Below, one piece after another: positions 1 to 11,463 of a stretch of DNA of 64,000 bases. The stretch covers positions 2,398,201-2,462,200 of the forward strand of contig CAADRB010000018.1 in NCBI GenBank assembly GCA_900708905.1. Reading direction: 5' to 3'. The notes under the pieces are model-generated. The model searched no databases, was not told the origin of the DNA, and saw nothing but the letters and a program-made list of their open reading frames with translations. Numbering within the stretch: the first letter of the stretch is position 1; every line of letters starts with the position of its first letter. Both the position numbers and the translations under genes were made by a program. This DNA is from Hymenolepis diminuta (taxonomy: Eukaryota > Platyhelminthes > Cestoda > Cyclophyllidea > Hymenolepididae).

Positions 1-2629
1 AATAAAATTGGAAGGAAACGTCAAAATAGATCATCTTCAGACCAGTAAGACAGGTGCACTTAATTATAAAATGCGCCTCCTTTAAGCCCACAATAATAAT
101 TCATCTAGACATGTAACTCCATGAAATCAGGACTTTAACAAAGTCACGTAATCAGGCCATATATGAGTGCATTTACAACGTAGTAATGACGTAGCATGCT
201 GCAGAACGGTGTTTTGAAGAAAATCACCTTCATTGCATACTTGGCTGCATTACTCACTCAAACGATCTGATTTGTTGACTTTAATTTACGTCTCATTGGT
301 TCCCACCACTAAAAATCGGAGTAATTGTTTAAAACAAATTTAATATTGAGGTTAATTTCTCACAAATACTTATTGGCACTACTCAAAACTCTAAATTCTA
401 CACAATACTTGAAAAGTGAAAGAAGACTTTCAGATTTCAACTGTTAAAACTGAGAAAGAAATTCGTAAGATGGTCATATGAAAAATTCTGAAAATGTCAT
501 GAGACGTCTATTTAAAATATTTTGAAGGAATCAAGACGGATCAATCTCACATCAATCATTACTTTAGGACGTGCCCTCAAAAAGGATCGTCCCAAACAAA
601 TATTGGCGGGAGTCGAATCTCAAAAGTTCTTATAGGTAACACTCAGCTGTCCTGAATTTGACTAGCCTCTTCACTCTTCTAATCTCTTATGTACAATCTG
701 CACTATGAACAAACTATAAAAATTTCTAAACGCTTCGCTTCTATGGGTCTTTTGTGATTGTCAGACTTGAACCCTATTTCAGACAAAACTATTGTGAGTG
801 GTGCCGATTCTTTGTAATTTCTATAATAATAATATTCGAAAATTGTTTTTTAGTCATAAGAAAAATTTTTACCAAGGTGAAATAGTTCAGTGAGAGCTTT
901 TCTTCGAAAACGGATACCATAATCCTGAAGAAAGACTAATTACAAATGATTCTTAACTACATTCGGGAACACTTGAGGTGTTTCATAAGGAGGTTCACAC
1001 AGATTCGAGGTCCATTAACACCATATAGAGTTGCAGTAATCAATAGGAAGTTTATTCAGTTAAATTAGTGTTATTAATCAATTCCTAGATTTTCGCGGCT
1101 TATTGACAAAATGATTAAACTGAATAGAAGTGGTTAGCTGCTACGTCTCCGCAGATCATATCCTCCTCATTTCTACCAATCTTCATTAAAACGACATGAT
1201 AGAGCAGACGGTTGTGACAAGATGCTTAATTAGAAAACCCTAGGAAGAGTGAAAGAGGACCGAGAGAAATGAAGTGATCTTTAAGGGCTTGGTATTTATG
1301 CTGAAGAAGTAAAGGTATCGCGGTCTCGGGTGTGCTTACGGAGGGTATCCATAATTCAAGGGAAATCAAATAATTGAAAGGATTTTAGGATACACCTGTA
1401 AGGATTAAATGACTGGAAATATTTGAACCCAAGATTGATTGAATGCAAAACGGAAGCTAAAAGCTCAATAAGGCCTCAAACTTTTAAATGCATCCTTCAT
1501 CGTAAACTTTAGAGGATCAAACAATTAAAAGTGAAGTGCTTGCAAAACTCTTAAGCAGAAAGAATTCCAATGTGAAAACTCAACTGAATTTTTCAACTAC
1601 GGTGTCTACCATAATATTAAATAACGCTGTTAATTCTACTCAGGTAGACAAGGTTGGATACTTAACGTACGCTTTCATTTTAAACTTTCGTAGCATTATT
1701 TAATCGATTTACTGTTCAAAGCAAATACTTCCAATTGTTCGTCAATATAGGCACAAGACAAGTTTACTTTAATCAGTGATATTTGACTCCGTGTTCATCA
1801 CAAGCTCTAAAATCTGGACCAACAAGGAGAGTTGTAAGTGGACGCTTTATCAGAGCTACTTTCGAGTGTCTTCTTCCAAGTTAAGAACTCAACACGTTCG
1901 TTAACAGGATGGGAAGCCTGTATTTCTTAAATTCTTATAATGTCATTCATAATTCACCTCATCCCCGCTCTGCTTTTTCCCCATTTAATTAGATATCGTA
2001 CTTTTCCGAGTACCTTTACGGAAGGACAGTTCTCACTAGAAGACATCGTCGTCACGTCAAAAAAATTACAGGTAGATTGGAGTCTTCGACATAAAGCATC
2101 GCCACATTTATCAGTAAGATTATCCGCACTTAGTAGCAAACTATGAGAGATTTCCATTCAGACTTACTATTTATTAAGTACTAGCTACAGCAGCAGAGGT
2201 GGAAAACTACTACATTAAATGAAAAGCATCTAAGATGGAATATTTTAGTAGATTTATGGCATCACCATCTGATTGAATAGTTGGCTTCTAGCCAAAGTGG
2301 GATAATAACGACTCTCTGCAAAACTTAATTTAAACAATTCGAATCTATTTATCTAATCATATGAATAATGTCGATTTCAATAGAGCATGTATTGATTTTT
2401 AGACTTTCGCGCTTCAAATTATTTCTTAAAAGAGGAATTTTTCACCCAAAATTTCCTCTATTTCCATAAAACCCTTGAAAGTGTAACAGATAATTAAAAG
2501 CGAAAATACCGTAAAAATTTCCTATTAGCACGAGTTGTGACTTTTCCTTAAGATCTGTAGGGCTCAAGATGTACAGCTCTTAAGAGCAAAGTTTCCTCAT
2601 AATACAAGGAAGTAAAGAGAGAGTTTACC
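1..2629. other. Gene-poor stretch downstream of the APRT gene
   Basis: No gene is recognised here. Two overlapping open frames of about 67 codons on opposite strands near 1940-2157 are of a length expected by chance in this composition. A GC-richer, purine-skewed patch lies at about 1190-1420. The rest is A+T-rich sequence without a repeat that I can pair with another part of the window. Confidence 0.5.
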
Positions 2630-2635
2630 TTTAAT
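2630..2635 (-). terminator. Candidate poly(A) signal of the APRT gene
   Basis: The minus strand reads ATTAAA about 100 nt beyond the APRT stop codon. It is the nearest recognised variant of the AATAAA hexamer. In A+T-rich DNA such hexamers are common, so this is a positional guess. Confidence 0.3.
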
Positions 2636-2732
2636 TTTAACACAAGTTTTCACAAAAATAATACCGCTAATAGAATCGAGGTAGGGGAGGGACTGGAAGA
2701 GACAAAGAAAAGGGAGACAGTATAAGCAGAGC

Positions 2733-5700
2733 CTAATCGAAATGAAGGATAGAGAACCACTTTAGGCCCATTTCGTCTAACCGTTGACCTCCTTTGCAAG
2801 GCACGATTTGAAGTAAAACACCAGCTCCAAGTACCTCCAAAGAGGCCTCTCGGCAGAGTTTGGCAGCGGCACTCATTGTTCCACCAATTGCCAAGACGTC
2901 ATCAATTATAACCACCTTAGATCCCGGTTTGAGAGCAGATATCTGCAACTCCAATGTTGCCTAAATTTAAAAATAGGAAAAAAAAGAACAAGTTTGCTTT
3001 TAAGCGTTATCTACCGATAATGCTTCGAATGAAAAGCAGACCTGAACAATCTACAGTTAGTTATAACAAAAGTGATAAATTGTGCAATTAAAAGTCAAAC
3101 TAATGAAACGATTTGAGCTAAAGTTAGATTTTCTTAAACACCCTTCTCCAAGATCAGATTAAGGACATCTGATCGACAACAAAACACTATTACTTAAAAA
3201 GTGAACCAACAAAAAGGTAGTAATTAAAAGTTAAAAAGAAGGAAAACTGAAAAAAATTATGAACTCAAATGAAGAAGGAATCCAAGATTTGCTTAACCTC
3301 TAAAATAAGTTCCAATAACATTTTCATTTACAGAAAATGAAAAGCGTCGGACAGCGATTTTGGATTCGTTATTTGGTTAGCTTCTATAACTGCAAAACCC
3401 ATCTAATGGCAGGAATGTATACGTTCATCAATTCGCAAGGGACAAGATATGAATAAATGCAGGATGTTTGAAAATTGACTTCTTATAACTATATTCAGAC
3501 GGGCCAAATTATGGGCGGACTTTGCAGTTAAGAGAATAATTGTAAGAGTGCAACAACGGTATGGACCATTATAGAAATACACGTTCAGATCGATGCAAAA
3601 TCGACAAAATCTGTCATGCAAAGCAAAAGATCACAGATCTCATAATAGTCCTGATTACGTTAAGAAAGGGACGGTTACGCATATTTCGAATCTCAAATAA
3701 ATAGCGTTAGATCATATCCCAATAACTTAAGTAAATTAAATAAAAATCAGACAACTTCAAATGAAAATGGTGATGCATATTTAAAAGTTTATGATGTGGT
3801 TTAACCGACAAAACGTTGAAATACTTAGGACGGAAACACCTCATAATAAATTTTTGCAACAAAAAGGGGAGAAGATTTTCAATAATGAAGTGAAGAGACA
3901 AATAGTGATATACGAAATTAATATTAAACGCTTTTGCACATGATTTCCGCCGCTTTATAAAATACAGAGAAATTTGTAATGAATGCACAATAGAGTTTGT
4001 GAAAAAGTGCACTCCTTTATTTGATAATCAAACCAAGATGCCGAAAGTCAATGAAAAAATTTTAATTTGAGATAAATTAAGAGTAAATCTTGAAGAACGA
4101 AACTCGAAAAATTCTGCAGATCAAGTACATGACAGTATATGTTATAAAACTGCTTTTTTCATTATTTATTAATTGCTGAAAATAATGTACTTTGTATTAT
4201 AATCAAGAGTAAAAGTGCACTGATAACACTGTCAACTATTACCAAAAACAATACAAAACATCTAACATCAATAACCCGTGACTTGTTTGTTCCAACTACA
4301 AACACGCAAAAGAACAGTTACATTTAAGTGAATGCCAATAAACAAATCGAAGACGAAATAATTCAACAGAAAATGGAAAACCGATACCTACAGTAATGTA
4401 TAAATTCAAAAAATATGAATGAAAGTAACTACACGACATTTTTGTACGGACTTTATCTGTAACAGCAGCGACCGTGATAAGTGGCCTTTATTGATAATGA
4501 TAAGATACACTAGAATAAATATTAACAAAAAAGTACATGTTTCTGAAAGTATATTTTTGACCATAACCAAGCACAAAATGAACACAAGAACCGATATGAA
4601 AGGTCCCTTATGTTTTGCGCTATAATACATGCAATCGCCTACCCAAATTGTCCGAAATCGGCTACGTTCTTCCATTTAAGAATATTTAAAAAATTTACAG
4701 AGACATAAAATCCATTTCACTAATCCAGGTAAACATGACGACATGAGTTCAAAGCATACAGATACCCAATCAGTGGATCCATTAGTAGGTTGGACCAAGG
4801 CTATATCTTAGGCGGTATCAACATATGAGAGCAAAATCCGACTAAGTTATGCCCATCCGACCTCTCAAGATCACAATAGACTTTTTTGGAAGTTTAAATT
4901 AGAGAACGCAGAGAGGGCCAGAGCTAGTAGTGGGATTAGTTAATCGAAATTGTGATTAATTCGCTGAGTAAAGCTCAAAATGGGAAAATTGATAAATCGC
5001 TTAAAGGTAGGAGAAAAAAAATCATGGGGAAAGAGGGTAAAATTTAATTGGTTTAAGTTAGAAGGCCTGATAAAACCAACAAGCGAATTAAAATAACAAT
5101 TAGACACTGGTAGGGAGTAAGGTCACTGGAAAGAAACGGGATATGGGACCTTGTTTATGCTTTATATTTACGATGGCAAGGGCGATCTTTAATTATTATT
5201 GAAAATGAGCAAAAATATTAAAACCCGTGATCTGTTTATCATACAATGAAATGTAAGAGTTATTTTTTCAGTAAGTATTTATTCTATAAGGTTAAAATTA
5301 TGAGTAAACTCCAGAAATCGTCTTCTAACTTAACTTTAAATTTCACTCGATCTCATTTCCTTAACCAACATTGGACTGTTTCAGACGCTTCGTACCAAGA
5401 ATACCCGTAATTTTTGCCCTGATATGCGTAATTAAAAAAAAACATTCACATTGTTCTGAAACAATGTAAGAGAAACGATTGGCAAGGAATGCAAGATTAT
5501 AGTATTTTCCGTTATAACACTACCAGAAAAATTTAATCAAATTCCCTGTAGTAGTGTGCTATAATTTAATTAAGTTCACTTCTGCAATTTGTCGCTATGT
5601 CCCAGAAAAACACAAAGAGATCATCAAAATTTCATCACTATCAAAAATTACAAGAAATACAAGTTTACCTACTAGAAATAGGATAACATGCACTCATGTA

Positions 5701-8531
5701 CCATACACAATTAAAGTTATAATAATTAACATCATTAAATATTAAGAAAGTGTGACCTGTAGGGAGGGCAACGCCAGATTAGCTTAAATTTCCTCGACCT
5801 GGACCAAAATGCTTCCCTCGTTCAGCCACCTATCTTAATGGAGTGAGAATGATACTAATACCGAACCCAAATATCTCCTTCAGTGTGGCATAGTAAAAAT
5901 TGCTAGTTCCACATGCACAAAATCTAGTTTCACCCCTAGAAACCAAAACTACCCAAATTATGAACCTTTACCGAATCTTTTGAGGCTAATATTAACGACC
6001 AAACGTTTTTTGTCACTCATCTTCGGTAGAGGATTTGAATCATGGAGTCTGGTGGAGAGAACCTCCCCCTCTGCCAACCCTTTCAATAGCCAGATTTAAT
6101 CAGTGCTTCATTGGGTTGGCATCAAACCCGTGACCTCTAACTTAGTAAATGAATACGTTAACCACTACACTTATGTCCCTAATATGCCTTCTTGCAACGA
6201 GGTTTGTGATAAATATAAATAAAATTTGGATGAGTAATAACCAACCAGAAAATGCTCCCTCTAGATGTAGTAATTCTTAGATCTATCATTAAAAAAGTAC
6301 AAAGAGCTAAATCCGCAATTCTTATTTGTAAAGTTGCTTTTGTAAATATCGTTTACTAACGGAAAATTACAACTACAATAAATTGGTTAATTATAATTGA
6401 CAGTGGATGCATAACCCGTGACCTACTTGTTCTAACAACAAAATGTGTAAAAGAACATTCTCAGGTGCTAAAACTACACTATAATCGTATTTGCAAACCC
6501 GAATACTAATTAAAAATGCAAGAGAACATTTAACCAGCCTAGAATTCCTAACTAGTAGATAGACAACGGTTTAATACCCCAGAACTAACCTCACTTTTAA
6601 CGTTAGAAATTGTGATAATTTTAGTGAATGCTGACAGATAGAAGATAAAAAAGGTAATCCTAATTTCTAAGCTTACAAACTTCAAGCAATACCAAGTATA
6701 TTTAGGAATCGCGTGAAACTATCATTATGTTTCATCTAATTGACTATTGGTACTAAAATAAAGACAATAGAAGAAAGAAAATATTATTGATCACTCCTGG
6801 TTTAATTTGTCTCGTAATACCAGAACTGACTTTTCTTGAGATATTACGATAGAAATACTAATATCTAAGAAACAAATTTCTGTGTGACTTTCACGTGCAT
6901 TCAAAGCTCATATGTCGATATCTTGAGAAAAACCTTAGGAGGACAGAAAATGCTCGTACATGACATATTATCTTTAAAAACCTCTCTTCGAAAATATCCT
7001 TCAAAAAATAGTCCATAATGCTTAGGTTTGGGAGAAACTGAAGCATGATTATATATTATTTCTACAAAGAACTTGGGCTGCTTTGAAAACTACACTTCAC
7101 AAAAAAAAACGAAATTTCCATGCTGTTTTACAAGCCGTACTTCAAATCTCTCAAGAAATGTTTTAAGTATGAGATTTGGGCAAGTCAATAAACTCATTCA
7201 ATGAACATAAAAACGTAAAGAAGCCAGTTAAAAGGTGGAAATATTTCAAAACCGAACAGACAAGACAGTAAAAGCAAAGTTTGCCCCCTCTGCATAAAAG
7301 ACAGAACCTGTGAATATTAGAAGGCAGCCCCGTTTTGCATATATACTTTCTGTGGATGCCTGATATGCCTACACAGAGGAATTAACAATGTAATAATTCC
7401 ATTGCCATTGCAGAAGACAACGAGGGGCACAAATGCCTGAAGAAACCTGATTGGTAGAAACTGACAGCTGAATCTTGATTAGAGGATCATGATCAATTCA
7501 GGAACAAAGCGGTCACGTTGCCAATTGCTACCAAGGTTAATTGGTTCTTTTTCTGAAGCCTTAAATTTAGACTTGAAATCAAGGGGAAAAGGATGGACAT
7601 AAAGTTACTTAAATAAACATTTTTCTTGAAATAAGCAATTACTCGATTTGACACAACACAACAGTTTTATAATAAAAAAACATTAGCAGATGAAAATGAT
7701 AGAAAAAGAAGGCTAAAATCAAAGTATTTGGATAAAGAAATTTTGGTTAAATAAAAATGTGTATCTACTAATCCTCCAACTGAAAGATGATTATACAACC
7801 ATATTAATAGCGACAATAGTTAACGAGCGATAATGACAATTCTATTGGATTAATGAACGTATCAGCAAGATCTTACCAGATATAAAAACTATTAGAATAC
7901 AAAAAAACAAGCATCAAATTACCTCATTTACGTAAGACTTATAAAACCACTGTTATAATTGTAATGATTCTGAAAATAAAGTCGAACCGGTCAAATAACA
8001 TCAAATGAATAAAAACTAGGTTTCAGAGAGACATAGCAGAGCACGTAAAAAATTTCAATTGCCTTACTGAGCCATATTCAAGATCGTATGAATATTTCAC
8101 ACATTCGCCGGGCAATTTTCCGGCTTTTCGAATAGGAATGAAGGGGACCTTAAAATGCGTTGAGAGAAGAATTCCAAAAATGAAGCCCCGAGACTCTAAG
8201 CCAACAATAGCATCGATTTCCTACAAGGGAATTAATTAAAATTGCAAGTCATACCTGGCCCTCATCTAGAAAGCGCTTTTGAATTTCCTCTGCCATCAGC
8301 GCGATGCAGTCATTAATGGTGGTCTGGTCTTGAAAAATAGGGAAAATGTCTCTAAAAAATAAGAATTATAATAAAGACTGACAGAAAATTTATTCCAGTC
8401 TTTGGAAAATCAGGATAAGTTTTTATGGCTTTCTTAATTCGCTCGGCTCTTGGGTCCTGAAAAAATAAGGCCCATTATATTAATATTCAATAAAATAAAC
8501 GAAATTAGGAAATCTCCCAGCTTACTGTCAT
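2733..8531 (-). CDS. APRT: Adenine phosphoribosyltransferase, five exons
   Basis: Joined exons, read on the minus strand: 8531-8526, 8456-8383, 8351-8255, 8220-8068 and 2960-2733 (stop TAG). They give 185 residues, close to the usual 180. The cytosolic enzyme makes AMP from adenine and PRPP in purine salvage. Family landmarks appear in order: PDFPKTG (17-23), FLDI (26-29), GLESRGF (66-72), IRKAGKLPG (89-97), YSYDLEYG (102-109) with the expected catalytic-region Glu at 107, and the PRPP loop VVIIDDVLAIGGTM (126-139). Introns are 69, 31, 34 and 5107 nt, all GT-AG, and the frame runs through every junction. The start ATG lies two codons before the first donor, GTAAGC. Three normally conserved positions differ: Thr22 for Pro, Leu27 for Arg and Ile135 for Thr. 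This could be a divergent paralogue or a gene losing activity, but no frameshift or stop is seen. Confidence 0.93.
4262..4320 (-). repeat. Diverged tRNA-like SINE fragment
   Basis: On the plus strand this begins with AACCCGTGACTTGTTTGTTC and continues into an A-rich stretch ending AAAAGAACA. The same order of blocks occurs near 6404 and, less well preserved, near 5222. On the minus strand the block reads GTCACGGGTT, resembling the B box of a tRNA-derived promoter and matching the SINE core at 6115-6174. Confidence 0.45.
5222..5265 (-). repeat. Third, weaker copy of the SINE fragment
   Basis: AAACCCGTGATCTGTTTATC followed by a short A-rich segment aligns loosely with the fragments at 4262 and 6404. 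Only about 40 bases can be compared. Confidence 0.3.
6000..6177 (-). repeat. tRNA-derived SINE
   Basis: On the minus strand a tRNA-like head at about 6174-6115 shows AGTGGTTAACG (A-box-like) and then AGAGGTCACGGGTTTGATGC (B-box-like), followed by a body of unrelated sequence to about 6000. A copy with the same head order occurs at 42275-42339. It lies inside APRT intron 4 in the same orientation as the gene. It is not a functional tRNA: I see no complete cloverleaf. Confidence 0.6.
6404..6460 (-). repeat. Diverged tRNA-like SINE fragment
   Basis: AACCCGTGACCTACTTGTTC and the following A-rich segment ending AAAAGAACA match the fragment at 4262 with scattered changes. Both lie in APRT intron 4, about 2.1 kb apart in direct orientation. 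Confidence 0.45.
7282..7480 (+). pseudogene. Decayed RING-finger (TRIM-like) relic
   Basis: The plus strand reads CPLCIKDRTCEY, a stop (7318-7320), then KAAPFCIYTFCGCLICLHRG. The order and spacing resemble a RING domain: CxxC, then Cx(H)xFC with Tyr where the His should be, then further cysteines. A one-base frame shift further on gives CHCRRQRG, where the last CxxC pair would lie. Codon-like composition and Cys density stand out from the flanks. It lies antisense inside APRT intron 4. Known: RING domains of E3 ubiquitin ligases bind two zinc ions. Inferred: a dead fragment, probably carried in by duplication or retrotransposition. Confidence 0.4.
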
Positions 8532-8931
8532 CCGTGCACGCTTCTAAATCGATGCAAAACTTTGACCCCTAGGTTGCGAAGCAAACCTCAAATAGGCTAA
8601 GCTAGCAACCACGCTGACCAATAGAGGACTGCCCTTCCATTAGAAGCACCCAATCACCCGCTACCAACACATAGATGAACCAATGGCAACGGAGCACACC
8701 AACAAATGAATTTATATGGGACCAACCTCCGATTTCGCGCCACCCTGTGAGGTGTACTGATGTGTGAGCGACGTTGTCATCTCTGTGTCCTCATTACCCG
8801 TTTGTTCTCCTCTCAATAACTGCCTTTACTTCCAATCAACTTTTCATGTAACTTGTCTGTAATTGATCCTCCTACCCTCGATCCGTTTTACAGCAGTGAC
8901 GACCTACGGATCCCAAGGTTGATTTAAGGTT
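8532..8931. promoter_or_regulatory. APRT promoter region, possibly bidirectional
   Basis: This 0.4-kb stretch directly upstream of the APRT start is clearly richer in G+C and CpG than its surroundings. It carries four CCAAT boxes on the plus strand (8618-8622, 8649-8653, 8680-8684, 8832-8836). CCAAT is the NF-Y site and works in both orientations. The clustering fits a promoter for APRT on the left and perhaps an unseen plus-strand transcript on the right. No TATA box is evident close to the APRT start. Confidence 0.55.
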
Positions 8932-11396
8932 TAATCATTTGTAACAGTAAATGCATATTAACTGCGAGAGATGAATGAAATATTCAAGCAAGAACTAATG
9001 GCAAAATATCAAATTAAGGATATATTTGGAATATTGAATTAAATTCTTTTAATATTTTTAAGTTGACGCAAATCTGAATGTAGTATGCATTAGCTAGTGC
9101 ACGAGCAAGATCTTTCGTTATTGAATTTAGCCGTTTTCTTTATAGTTTATTCTTTTTATACGAAAATTTTTCAGTTTTGTAAATCGTCTATGATACGTTG
9201 GGATGGGTCAATACTGATTCAAGTTTTATTTGATTGATTTTTTGTGAAATGAAATTTGGGTATCTACAAAAGTCTGCCATCTCACTCATAATTAGTATAT
9301 CTGCCTTTTTTGCCAAGCAATAAACATTAAATGAATTTAAAAATAAGTCGAAGTCTACCTTAATATAGAAAATAAATTCTTTAATATCGTGTTATGAACA
9401 TTCAAGCTTATTGGGAGAATTTAATTAAAATTAAATCTTATTTGAGTGATATACTGATAGACTCTGTAGGGTGTTAAAAGATGGAAGACAGACAAATATA
9501 TTTACTTGATAGCATTAAAATGAGTCACTAGGAGAGACTAGTTAGGTGACGTAATTGAATTTGAGCTCTCTGAGGCACTCAGTAAGATTACAGAATCACG
9601 GTTTAGCAATACCGAGGTCATGTGGACATGAGGTAGGGGGTACCTCAGAGGAATAGAAAGAATAGAGTGTATCGTAACATCATTGAAGAATAGAACGGAA
9701 TGTTGCTAGATCAGTATGGAGTTTGCCTGGAAGCCATACCTATTTGTTGCTAAACGAATAAGGGTGAATGTATCGTCATAGGTGTGTTCGTGTGATAATT
9801 AGCACCTGTGTAGATATCTGCACCAAGACTTTTGTGGATACTACTATCGAGATCGTCCTGTATTAATTTTATATAAATTAGAACATTGGCAGACGCTTAA
9901 CACTAGAAAACAAAAAATGTTGAAGGAGAAAATAAGGGGATAGGAGGAATTAAGAAATTCCTTTAGAATTAAAATATAACCAAGAATGTGCTCATTATTT
10001 TCACTTAACTAAGGCTATAGCTAGAGATAATACGAATTTACTGAAAAGTAAAGATTAAATACTTTGCTGACGTGGCCTCTTAAAAAATAAAGGTCTAGAT
10101 TTATTTTATTTATTAAAAAATTTTTATACAATAGACAAGCAATTCTGTTGTAAACATAGCGTACAGTCGGCACTATTTGACATGTCTGGCGCCAAACGTT
10201 GAAGTATCTGTATATAAACTAAATTTTTATATATAAGTAAACCGAGTTGACTTTCCAAGGCACATGAATGATTTGAAATTTATTTAAATATGGCGCCGGT
10301 TTACATCACTCTGGAGCACAAAATAGGAACCTTTAAGTACATGCGAAATGCAAAATAACTTATAAATGAGATTCTCTTGGCTACAAATTTTTAAAATTTG
10401 CAAATTTTTGTGGAAATTGCCGTGATGAAATAACGGGGATCCTCAATCGAATATCAAGACTTGGGGTGAGATTTCTAATCTAAAATATAGGTATTACCTT
10501 GGCGTTCATTAATATCAGGTATGTCACCGTTAAAGTGACCAAAGGTAAAGTTTTAAAAGAAATCTTTTGCTGGGTATGATTTTGTGAATATGTCTTATGA
10601 GATAACTCGTTTTAAGAATTGCACTATATGATGAAATTTAATATTGAATAAAATGTTTTAATGAATTATTTCGATAAATTTATAACTATTAAGACCATAA
10701 ATGAACATGATTCGATGTTTTATAATTCTGTTATTATTCACTCGTTAGTTAAATTAAAGCATATAAAGGCATTTCCAAATAAGTATGATGTTAAACTTCA
10801 TTTGAAATAGCTTTTAATTAAAAAGATTAGATGTCTAGATTATAACTTTCTTCCTTTTCCAATGATTATGAAACTCACATCCGTAAATAAGTTAATTTTT
10901 ACCAAACAAGAAGATTCCCAGATACTGGTTTGTAATAAAAAAAGGATGGGCAAATTGCATTATACATTTAATGTTTGTGAAATATTCAACTCCAAAATTA
11001 ATTTTAATTGGACGTTTTGGTAATTAACACGTACAAGAAAGTCCAAGCAAGGAGTATCGTAAATCAGTCCATAAATACGGCTAGAATAAATAAACCAACA
11101 AATAATTAACGAGTAATAATAATGTGGAGAGTTACGTGACAGCTAAAATTAGCAAACGGTGCTTTAATGAGAAAATTGATAACGATTTATTTAATAACTG
11201 TTACTGTTCAAAATTTTATTTATACAGTATAGATTATTATCAGGCTAGTTTAACATATTACAAAATCTATTAATTATATTAAAATTAAAAATTTCTATTT
11301 ATTTTTATATACATGATTCTCTTTTTGTTTATATATACAAAATGACCTACGACGGTGCATCACCAGCTTGATTAATTAACAACAATGATGCATTCA
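8932..11396. other. Intergenic region between APRT promoter and ERICH2-like gene
   Basis: A+T-rich with no supported gene. A GC-richer, purine-skewed patch at about 9500-9760 contains CTCTCTGAGGCACTCAG and TACCTCAGAGG blocks and resembles other such patches in the window in character, though not in alignable sequence. Confidence 0.5.
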
Positions 11397-11412
11397 TTTC
11401 TTATTTTTCCAG
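11397..11412 (+). promoter_or_regulatory. 3' splice acceptor in front of the ERICH2-like gene
   Basis: TTTCTTATTTTTCCAG is a strong polypyrimidine tract plus AG, 34 nt upstream of the main ATG. Because the gene shows no upstream coding exon, this may be a spliced-leader trans-splice site, which is common in flatworms, or the 3' end of an intron in the 5' UTR. Confidence 0.5.
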
Positions 11413-11427
11413 TCAGTAGTTCGTTAT

Positions 11428-11463
11428 ATGCATCTGGGCGTTTATAATGTCTACCTCCGGTGA
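11428..11463 (+). other. Upstream ORF overlapping the ERICH2-like start
   Basis: An ATG at 11428 opens an 11-codon frame (MHLGVYNVYLR) that overlaps the main ATG at 11447 in another frame and ends at TGA 11461-11463. A scanning ribosome would meet it first if the transcript begins at the acceptor at 11412, so it could lower translation of the main ORF. Confidence 0.35.

Larger units (their letters stand above)
2961..8067 (-). other. Large last intron of APRT
   Basis: The donor reads GTAAGG after Ser110 and the acceptor ends ATTTAG before Ala111. The 5.1 kb hold SINE-like fragments (about 4262-4320, 5222-5265, 6000-6177, 6404-6460), a purine-skewed patch at about 4760-5160 and a RING-finger relic near 7282-7480. 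A 101-codon open frame at 3707-4012 (minus) is rich in Phe, Leu, His and Tyr and looks like chance. Confidence 0.85.

Noticed and set aside
1940..2157. Overlapping 67-68 codon frames on both strands
   Set aside because: Both look partly protein-like but neither has a recognisable motif, splice site pair or poly(A) signal; length is within chance.
3707..4012. 101-codon open frame on the minus strand inside APRT intron 4
   Set aside because: Residues are those of A+T-rich DNA (Phe, Leu, His, Tyr, Ile, Asn). With this base composition a few frames of this length are expected in 64 kb.
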